Shown here in pieces: positions 56,407-64,000 of a stretch of 64,000 nucleotides of DNA. The position numbers and the translations under genes were made by a program. The notes beneath the pieces are model-generated. The model worked only from the letters and a program-made list of their open reading frames with translations, searched no databases and was not told where the DNA came from. Origin of the DNA: Camillea tinctor (lineage: Eukaryota; Ascomycota; Sordariomycetes; Xylariales; Xylariaceae). Each line of letters starts with the position of its first letter. Within the stretch, counting starts at the first letter, position 1. Location: NCBI GenBank assembly GCA_022578605.1, contig MU394060.1:248001-312000 (forward strand), read 5' to 3'.

Positions 56407-58342
56407 CGGCTTGGCTGGATGTTGCTACGCCGTGGTTTCGCTCTGGCTGCGGATGGGAGGGGCCTAGGTGCCCAGGTGCTGGATGATGTGGTGGTGGGTG
56501 AGAGAGGGCTTGGCCCGAGGTTAGGTTTCTCGGGTGTGGTGGTTCTGGGGAGGATGGTTTCTGTGCCCTGGGCTTTTCTCTGGGGTTTGTCTCTTTGGCG
56601 TTGTGTTACGAGTCGCTGGGCTTTCTTTTCTTTTTCCCGTGCGACGTTTCTCATTTTGCCTGGGTTAGATGAGGGAGGGATGGGGAGCAGAGGAATCTCA
56701 TGCTTTCTCGGTTTGCAGGAGGATTTCTGGAGGGAGGGTGGGTTAGAGACCCTCTGACGCATTTCACGAGTGGCTTGGAGAAGGCGGTTGCGGATAGTTT
56801 TCACGGCAAACTAGAGTTTTCTTTTTTTCTCCCCTATCTGGGTATAAGAAGTAATAAGACCTTTTTCTTTTCTCTGTGGCAATTACATCGTCTTTATTAC
56901 TACTCCCGTGACCATATATGATATACGTATGAGCTCTTCGCTTCTCTAGTAAATACTGCTAGCTCATATTGATCCTTCTAACATGTCCACTTCTCGTTGT
57001 TCTGGTCGTTTTTATAACTTAGGCACCTAAGAATCTATCGAACTAAGATAGCAGTAAGACATCCGCCGTAATACATGCCTCAGAACCTTACGTCCCGCTT
57101 TTAGGCTAGCAAGTATTACAACTGTGGAGATAAGTCCATAGTTGAAGAATACAATCTCTCTCTCTTATGTTCTTATGTGCTACCATACCAACGCCGTATA
57201 TAAAAGCGATATATTATAGGTATGTATTAGAAATGCCTAACACCAACGATAGGCAGTTCTAAAAACGATAATAGAGTCATCACGTCAATCTTGCGGCATT
57301 AGATAAAGAGACTATAAGTTCTGGTGTCCTCGGTATTAAGAATTCCAACATGAAGTCAATAATATATTTGTAGTTGAGGAAAAGTAAGGATATCGTCAGA
57401 CTTCCGTGTATCAATAGTGCCATCTACAAACCACATTTCTCGTTCTCAAATCTCCGTCGGTATCCCAAACGATCTCACTGCAACTTCTGAGCCCCTAGCT
57501 CCTTCAACATAAAAAACCACAAAACATCATTTAATCCAACTCCTAGATACTATATCTCTCATATCCACCCCTTACTCCGATACAAAAATAGCCATCATAA
57601 GCAGACATTTCACTCTCTAGATGTTCTAGTAGTACCGCGAAGACGTACTGCGCGAACCGAGATCCTAATATTGTCAGTCCAGGATAGTAACGAGGGCAGT
57701 TCCGCACCGGTGTCCTTCTTTTCTACTCAAGAGCCTGGTAAGAATGTTTCCCTATTAGTGATACCCCCCAAACCCCCAAGGGGTCTGAGGACCGACAGGC
57801 CCATCTTGCTGGGCGCTGGGATGTCTTGGGAATCCTTTAGAGATATTACTGACTAGCTTGATATTATTATATACCTATTGGTGAAGAGATATTAAAGCAG
57901 TTAGAGGAGGAATGATAGGGGTAATAGAGAAAAGGGGCTAAGTGAACTTGGTTAAATTGGCAGATGTGACACATTGGCTTGGGGAGGATAAAAGAAATAA
58001 GTGGTTACTACTGTACTAAGAATAATTTCTGAGGACCTCTCCCTCGACACCTTTGAGCCTTCACGACTCTTTCTTACCTTTAATAGTGGGGCCTCTGTCT
58101 TTTCATGTTGTCGCCCCTGAGTAGCTCGTTTCCATGCGGTGACAATGTGTCACGATGTACTTATGCTTGTACTTTCTTCTCCTTCTCCTTCCCTCTTTGC
58201 ATGACCTGAATAGTTGGTTAAACTTAAATACCTGATGTAGAAAAATGAATATTAGATTCCATGGGTACATTAAAGATATCTAGTCAGATTCATATGTAGA
58301 AGCAAAAAGAAATCGAGAAAGGAGAGGAATTAAAAAAGTGAA

Positions 58343-58505
58343 TGGGAGTGTCAGGACTTGAACCTGAAACCTCTGTCTAAAGCATTCCGTTCCCTTTGCC
58401 CAGGGTCCCAGTGGGATAGCCCTGTGCTGGGGGTCCAAGTAGGATAGCCCCCATCATAGAGAGTAGATGTCACGGCAGTGCTCTTACCCATTGAGCTACG
58501 CTCCC
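58343..58505 (-). tRNA. tRNA-like Pol III element with a long insertion in the anticodon arm
   Basis: On the minus strand the 5' part reads as an acceptor stem (GGGAGCG), a D arm (GCTC/GAGC) and an A box (TAGCTCAATGG, 58498-58488). The 3' part has a T arm, a B box (GGTTCAAGTCC, 58364-58354), an acceptor CACTCCC and, a few bases later, a T6 terminator (58337-58332). The anticodon stem halves (CTGCC and GACAG) are separated by about 95 to 100 bases instead of 7. One acceptor pair and one anticodon-stem pair are C-A mismatches. If an intron sits after position 37 the anticodon would be GAC, which eukaryotic nuclear tRNA sets do not normally use. It may be a tRNA with a long intron, a degraded tRNA gene, or a tRNA-derived repeat. 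Confidence 0.45.
58404..58450. repeat. Two 19-bp near-identical units inside the tRNA-like element
   Basis: Segments 58404-58422 and 58432-58450 match at 17 of 19 positions and start 28 bases apart. They lie in the insertion that splits the anticodon arm, so the insertion probably grew by local duplication. Confidence 0.85.
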
Positions 58506-60364
58506 TTTATTGTTACTGACCCATGGTATTGTTAAGCTATTTCTGCCTCCCCCTCTTGGAACTGCCACCACTATTAGCAGTATCTATAGGAAGTACCTTC
58601 ACCAAAGTGGCTACTTCCAGATAGGAGGCAAGAATAATAGGTACCTTAAACATTGCTTCTTCCTCCCCTGCAAAGTACATACCGTTCGTACCTCTTGATC
58701 TAGCCCACTACAACTCTTTGCCCACAAATACCTAGGTACCTAGCCCTTCTTCTAGAATACAATGCCATCTGCCCTCCCTCTATCACGGGGCTCTAGCTTA
58801 AGCTTAGGTATTTATGGCGTTGCTGTGCAGGAGACTAGTACTACAACTACCTCTAACGCACTTACTCATACATTGTACACTCCCTTTATTTCCCTTACGT
58901 GGTACATACTGCCATGTATCTTGTGATCTAGCATTCTGCTCCTGATATCTTCTACGGTTAGATGTCTGCCATGATATATTTACATCAGATCTACAAATCA
59001 ACGCGCTACCTCTTACTTCCTACGTCATTTTCCCATAGGAGGAAGCAACCTCAAAATGATGTATTGATTTAATATTGGTACTCCTAGCAGAGAAAAAAGG
59101 CCATGAGTGTCTCTTGACATAAATTATATGAGATATCGGAATATCAGCGTGCTGCACGATTTTATTTAATCATGGGATCAAGTACGATAATGGTTCTATG
59201 TTCTTTACTTCAGTCGCAGTCGACAACGCAAAAGAAATATTCAAGCTCTCATTAGAAGATGGAACATAGTGTGCGAGGATATTTGTCAACTAGAGAAATT
59301 CCATTCAAATCCTATTACATATGGTTTGTTTTGAGCTTCAGTTCACATAGTGGCAATTATGATATCGCTTCCATTCGAAGAAGGACATGGACCATCACAA
59401 AGCCTCAAGCCAGTCAAACACGAGCTAAATAGGAGATAGTCCTAACAAATATCTACATATATTAGAAATTTATTGCTGCTTGCATGTAAAATTTAGTTCA
59501 AACACCTCCAAGAAGAAGAAAAAGACTACATTTTTTTTACTATTTAATTATGAATCTAGAATTAGACAGCCAGTTAACAGATGATGGTTATCTCTTTTTT
59601 TCATATTATCAGAGCCGCATATCCATCCAGTCTGTCTTTCATCACATTTTATACGCTGACCTAAGCAATGCGCCTTAATTACTCCATAAAGCTATGCTCG
59701 CTTATAGTGTGACTTATAATAACAAGTTACCAATTGGTTGAGCATCGATCTTTTTGGTACATTACCCATGCAGTTGGGTTGGTAAAATGGATGGGGTCGA
59801 CACAGTCCCATTGCCGAGTGTCCACCGGTCTCAACATCTTTACAATTTACGTCTAGGCAGAGTTGGCCAATAAGCTACAACTCTGAAGACTTTTTCATGT
59901 GTTGGTGTCTCTGGCTGATATATGTCCTTCATAGATCAACACATTGATAGGTCTACTACTTTACAAACTTAAAGTTAACATGGAATAATCCTATCACGCA
60001 ACCCCCCAGCTTCGAATATAGGCAGTCCGGGAGACTGCCTTGCCCACGACACCAATCTTTCCTATCATTTGCCGACTCAGAGTTCAACCAGCGGGCGAAT
60101 ATTTCCTCTCTACCTCTCTCTTTTGTTATGTAATATGTATACTTATCTGAAGTAGGCCTGGGATCGGCATAAATATGAACCCAGTAGACGTGATGTTGGC
60201 AGTGGAGCGTGCAGAAAAAACCAGGTTACGTCTAAGGCACACTTACATACCAACTGCATCGGAGCCGGCTTTCTCGGGGTTCCCGGACGAAGCCCATTCT
60301 GTATGAAAGTTGTAATGGTATAGTCCATGAAGCCGGGGTGGTCAACCTCGTACAATATTGAATA

Positions 60365-60408
60365 CACACATACATACGTACGTACATACATATATATGCA
60401 TGCGCACA
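60365..60408. repeat. ACAT/ACGT-type simple repeat
   Basis: Imperfect CATA and CGTA units form an alternating purine-pyrimidine stretch ending in TATATATGCATGCGCA. It has no coding role that I can see. Confidence 0.8.
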
Positions 60409-60885
60409 TTCACACGCTAGACTACCTACGTATGCTATGTTACGTATGAATATATGTACGCATGGTATGTATGTATCCTTATGTATCCTTGAGTGCATGA
60501 ATATCCCAGTTTATATAGTACATACATATTAATAGGTAGCCTAGGTCCTATATTCTAATGCGTGAGTATAGATTATCCACTCTGCAACTTCATGTAAGGT
60601 CGTGTCTATTGGTCAAGGGTTTATCTCAGTTCTGTTCAGTTTAGTTTAGTTGATTCCAGGGTCTATCTATCAGTGAACGACCCCACCTAGTAGTCTACCA
60701 GTCAGCCAGTTCACCTTGCTAACCGAAGCCCCCCACGCCCTTAGCTAAGAGCGACCTACCCCGCTGCCCCGCTCCTAACCAGTCATATTTTTAAAGAGAC
60801 TATGGGATCCAATATATACAGCAATAAGAGGATAAAATTTCAACATTGACCCAGTGGATTGCTCCAGTGGTTTCAATCTCCATCT

Positions 60886-60980
60886 GGCTTGGTGGTCTAG
60901 TGGTATGATTCTTGCTTAGGGTAAAGATTTGGTATCTTACAAGCTGCAAGAGGTCCCGGGTTCGATCCCCGGCCAAGCCC
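60886..60980 (+). tRNA. tRNA-Pro(AGG) with a 23-base intron
   Basis: The acceptor stem GGCTTGG pairs with CCAAGCC. The D arm is GGTCTAGTGGTATGATT, the anticodon stem is CTTGC/GCAAG and the loop is TTAGGGT once the intron 60922-60944 is removed; the intron sits at the canonical place, one base 3' of the anticodon AGG. The T arm is CCGGG-TTCGATC-CCCGG and a T-rich tail follows within about ten bases. All stems pair fully. It decodes CCU (and CCC after A34 editing). Confidence 0.95.
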
Positions 60981-61746
60981 CTCCTTTTTCTTTTGCTTTT
61001 TCCTAGTATTTTTTTTTTATTCAAATTACTTTTTTTTGCTATTCTTGTTTATTGTATGAATTTTTATTTTTATTTTTGGTATAAATTAAACTATTTATTC
61101 TTTGATTATATAAGTGGCATGTAGGTGGTAAGTAATAAGTGTTTTTTGGTATCTTACTGTATTGTAGCTAGCCCCCGCGTAGGATTGTGAGTAGTTCCCC
61201 GGTTGGTTCGTTTGAATGTCTTCCCCAAGTGTGAAGACAGGCCAAGAGACAGGACAGGTTTTGTGGCTGCAGATAGTAATCACCTTTTTTCAACGTCTTT
61301 ATTTACTTGTGTTTACTAGTGTAAGTGCGTGTGCAAGTAAATACCTATAGGTGGAGGAGTGGTATCGAACAACTAAAAATCATCGTGTTACTGTAAGAAA
61401 TAAGCACTTAATTACCTCTTAAAACACAAAAAGTGGGACAATATAAAAGAGTATACAGGAGCTCCTATTTATCGTATATATTTATTTAGGAAGCGTTGTC
61501 TTGTGGCCCCCTAACCTTTCATGGCCATCGCACATGTAAATAACTCGTTTAACCGAATCCTATGTCTAGCCAAGCCTAGCATTTGAGACATGGACATTTA
61601 TGTTCCTTTCTTCGTTTACACATGAGAAACCGTACAGACCCATACCATAACACAATCTGCATACATATACCAACAATATCCAGGTCATCAATAACCGAAG
61701 TTATATAATCTATTTTAGGTAACCTATTTATGAGCACCCTCTATCT

Positions 61747-64000
61747 TTAAGCCCTGCTGGCAACTGCGCCGTTCGACCGCGGCGTCTGCGCTGCGATCCA
61801 CTCTTCGACCCATTTGCGCGTCCAGTCGAGCCCGACGGCGGGCATGACCTTCATCGTAGGGCTGGCGAGCGCGCGCTCGACGGCCATGAGCTGGGAGGTG
61901 CCACCGCTGGCCCAGAGGCCGTCGCGGTAGAACTCGAGCAGCTTGATAGCCGGGTTATCGTTCGCCGCGGTGGTGAGGTCCCGCGCATCGCCCTCAGACG
62001 CAGCCGCGATGCTCTCCTGCAGGCGATTGAGCCACACGGACGGCGGCACGATCTCGAGCTTGCGGCCGAGGCGCTCCTGCGCCGTCTCCGTGACGGCAGG
62101 GACGAGCGCCTCCCACGTCGTGGTGTTGGGGTTGCGCAGGTTGTACACCTCGGTGCCCTCCTTCTGGCTCGGCGGCGGCGGCTGCGTCGCCAGGTCCACG
62201 ACCACGTCGGCCAGCATGTCCGAGGGCACCCAGTCGATCTCGGAGAACTGCGGGCCCAGGTGCTCGGGCAGGCAGCCGAGGTGCAGCGAGCTGATGACCA
62301 GGCTGGGCAGCCACTCGGAGCGGTTCCACAGGCCCGGCTGGGACACGGGGCCCGCGACCTGGCCCACGCGCGCGACCGCCACGGGGACGCCCAGGTGCCG
62401 CGCCGCCTCGTCGCAGAGGTGCTCCGACAGGAACTTGCTGCGCGCGTACCCGTTCGAGTAGCGCATGTCGAAGGAGTCGAGCACCGTCTCGGGGGCCGGG
62501 CCCGCCGTCGCGGGGCGCCCGCCCACCGCGCCCACCGACGAGATGAACACCACGCGCACGGTGCGCGGTGCCGCCGCCGCCGCCAGCGCGAATAGGTTCA
62601 CCAGCCCGGCGAGCTGCGGCCGAAAGGCGGGGAGCCCCAGGTTGAAGTTCACCGACCACGCGTTGTGGATGATGAGCCCCACGCGCGAGGTCAGCTCCTG
62701 GTACGCCGCCTCGTAGAGCCCCAGCATGGGCCGCGCGTAGTCGGCCTGCAGGAAGGTGACCCGGTCGCTGAATTTGTCGGTTGGGAACCCGGCCGCGGCG
62801 AAGCGGTCATCCTGCGCGGTGCGGCCGCCGTCCTTGGCCCGGTTCAGGCAGAAGACGTGGCCGATGTCCGGGCGGCTCAGCAATGACTGCAGCATGAAGG
62901 TGCCCAGGGCGCCGGTTGAGCCGGTGAGTATGACATCGGTCTTTGCATCTGTGTTGGGGGTTATGAGCTTAGGTACTGGGATGTTGTGGACTAGCTCGCG
63001 ATAGGTGTCCAGCAGGGGCCCCATCATCTCGTTCTCGTTCGCCCCGTCATCCTCGGTCTTGATCGCCGTCATCAGCTGCAAGATCGAGGGGTTGTTGTAG
63101 ATGGTAGGCAGGGCAAGGTTGGGACGGTAGAGCCCGCGTTTCAGAGTACGTGTGAGTTGCAGCGCCTGAAGCGAGTCCATGCCGCGCTCGAAAAAGTTGT
63201 CCGAGTCGCGCACGTACTTCCAACCCGTGACGGCGCGGATGCTGTTTCGGACGAAGATCAATACAGCCCTGGGATTGGTTGTATCGAAAGGTGCTTGGCC
63301 TGGATCATCATCCAAGCCCAAGTCTGCACTGGCATACTGTCTCTCAATCTCCTCTGCATATTGAGCTAAGCTGGCGTTCCGTTGGATTGTTCCCTTGCCC
63401 GCACGGATAAGGGGACGATCTGCTGAGGTGATCATAATGAGAGACTTGTCGACACGTGCGTGCGCAGGGGCAAGTCGGTTGGCCTCTTCGACGCTGGGCC
63501 ATACCTGTTCAATCAGGGCTGCCTGCTCGGCTGTGGTGAAAGGGTTGGCTGCGGCGTCCGGCTCGATTAGGAGAGCTGCTTGGAATCTCTGCGAACCAAT
63601 AACGAGAGCGCCAGTGATGTCAGCATTTCTAGCGACGACGTGATGTTCCATGGAAACGGGATTGGTCTTTTCGCCGTTGAGGAAAACTATAATGTCGTCC
63701 GCGCGAGCCCGCCAACACCAAGCATCTGGGATTGTAGGATGCGGCTCGAATAGATCGCGCGTGCGGTATTCTTTCTCGAGCGTATCCTGTCCCCGGATGG
63801 CAAATGCTGCTTGGGTATCGGCTTTCGTGTCATCGCGCCGTATAATTAGTTCATAGTTTCCAGCTGTCACTTCCTCAAAGACAGCTCCAGAGCACGGGTG
63901 GAAGCGTATATAGCGCCAGTCCATGGGTGACAGCTCAGTCGGCAATAGCTGCTGTGGGATACCAACTTCCGAGGCACCCCATAGGCATCGCAGACGCACT
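61747..64000 (-). CDS. NRPS-like adenylate-forming reductase (A-T-R), 5' end beyond the window
   Basis: About 750 C-terminal residues are present; the gene runs off the right edge. They start inside an adenylation domain: GASEVG (A5-like motif), then WCWRARADDIIVFLNGEK (A8 region) and GKGTIQR (A10 region). A carrier domain follows with the phosphopantetheine Ser at partial residue 276 in GMDSLQAL. The thioester reductase domain has the NADPH loop GSTGALG (360-366) and the short-chain dehydrogenase pair Tyr518/Lys522 in YARSK. Such enzymes activate an aryl, alpha-keto or amino acid, load it on the carrier and release it by reduction to an aldehyde or alcohol. There is no condensation or thioesterase domain in this part. 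Third positions are strongly G/C. All catalytic residues in view are intact. The substrate cannot be read without the missing upstream A-domain core. It may be single or part of a cluster beyond the window. Confidence 0.93.
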   Translation of the reverse strand, partial: VRLRCLWGASEVGIPQQLLPTELSPMDWRYIRFHPCSGAVFEEVTAGNYELIIRRDDTKADTQAAFAIRGQDTLEKEYRTRDLFEPHPTIPDAWCWRARADDIIVFLNGEKTNPVSMEHHVVARNADITGALVIGSQRFQAALLIEPDAAANPFTTAEQAALIEQVWPSVEEANRLAPAHARVDKSLIMITSADRPLIRAGKGTIQRNASLAQYAEEIERQYASADLGLDDDPGQAPFDTTNPRAVLIFVRNSIRAVTGWKYVRDSDNFFERGMDSLQALQLTRTLKRGLYRPNLALPTIYNNPSILQLMTAIKTEDDGANENEMMGPLLDTYRELVHNIPVPKLITPNTDAKTDVILTGSTGALGTFMLQSLLSRPDIGHVFCLNRAKDGGRTAQDDRFAAAGFPTDKFSDRVTFLQADYARPMLGLYEAAYQELTSRVGLIIHNAWSVNFNLGLPAFRPQLAGLVNLFALAAAAAPRTVRVVFISSVGAVGGRPATAGPAPETVLDSFDMRYSNGYARSKFLSEHLCDEAARHLGVPVAVARVGQVAGPVSQPGLWNRSEWLPSLVISSLHLGCLPEHLGPQFSEIDWVPSDMLADVVVDLATQPPPPSQKEGTEVYNLRNPNTTTWEALVPAVTETAQERLGRKLEIVPPSVWLNRLQESIAAASEGDARDLTTAANDNPAIKLLEFYRDGLWASGGTSQLMAVERALASPTMKVMPAVGLDWTRKWVEEWIAAQTPRSNGAVASRA

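Larger units (their letters stand above)
56407..61746. other. 5.3-kb AT-rich interval with tRNA genes
   Basis: Besides the tRNA-Pro and a tRNA-like element, no protein gene is supportable. A plausible-looking frame at 57671-57856 is short and lacks an ATG at its 5' end. Two related 30-base segments (58675-58704 and 58902-58932) differ mainly by C/T changes, as expected of old copies altered by transitions. ACAT/ACGT repeats occur at 60365-60408. The GC-rich reductase gene begins abruptly at the right end. Confidence 0.5.

Noticed and set aside
57671..57856. A 61-codon plus-strand frame ending MSWESFRDITD
   Set aside because: It has no ATG at its 5' end, no joinable upstream exon and no family resemblance; a gene remnant is possible but unsupported.
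60800..61024. A minus-strand frame containing GDRTRDL
   Set aside because: This peptide is the well-known artefact of translating the antisense of a tRNA; the DNA is tRNA-Pro.
61994..62659. A 221-codon alternative minus-strand frame in the reductase gene
   Set aside because: The main frame carries the NADPH loop and YxxxK pair; this one is Arg/Gly-rich shadow.

Overview
This window reads as nuclear DNA of a filamentous ascomycete (Pezizomycotina), probably a Sordariomycete. The evidence is the gene set (Atg29, Rsr1/Krev-1, Ipi3, the fused mitochondrial Arg5,6 precursor, a Dfg5/Dcw1-type GH76 enzyme, an NRPS-like reductase) and many short introns with GTAAGT/GTATGT donors and CTAAC/CTAAT-type branch sites. 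Genus is not determinable by eye. Thirteen protein genes (one cut by the right edge, one tentative) and one clear tRNA occupy 64 kb, so the region is gene-poor, with long AT-rich intergenic tracts carrying homopolymers, microsatellites and many short TAGGTA/CCTAGG-type palindromic motifs. I see no intact transposon, CRISPR array, rRNA or virus-derived gene.

Layout. 0-4 kb: a multi-span membrane protein of unknown function in seven exons (2320-4145). 4.1-11.4 kb: no supportable gene. 11.4-12.7 kb: RSR1/krev-1, a Rap-type small GTPase. 16.8-18.2 kb: IPI3 on the minus strand. 21.5-23.9 kb: a long low-complexity protein of unknown function. 26.2-27.8 kb: an unknown membrane protein. 29.3-31 kb: ATG29, with a 10-base exon. 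32.2-32.8 kb: a small single-pass membrane protein. 33.8 kb: a tentative 44-residue ORF. 36.1-38.1 kb: a GH76 cell-wall mannanase-like enzyme with a transmembrane segment and long tail. 42.5-43.5 kb: the exocytic R-SNARE SNC1. 46.0-48.8 kb: ARG5,6. 49.5-51.0 kb: aspartate-semialdehyde dehydrogenase (HOM2). 54.0-56.4 kb: a polyQ protein with two RRM-like segments. 56.4-61.7 kb: AT-rich and gene-poor, with an odd tRNA-like element and an intron-containing tRNA-Pro(AGG). 61.7 kb to the end: the C-terminal part of an adenylate-forming (A-T-R) NRPS-like reductase.

The genes are not an operon or an obvious single pathway. They are mostly housekeeping: polarity (Rsr1), secretion (Snc1) and wall assembly (GH76) fit polarised hyphal growth; ARG5,6 and HOM2 are neighbouring amino-acid biosynthetic genes; Ipi3 serves ribosome assembly and Atg29 autophagy. 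The reductase at the right edge may open a secondary-metabolite locus beyond the window. Exon coordinates were assigned by hand from splice signals, frame continuity and family resemblance; no transcript or database search was available.
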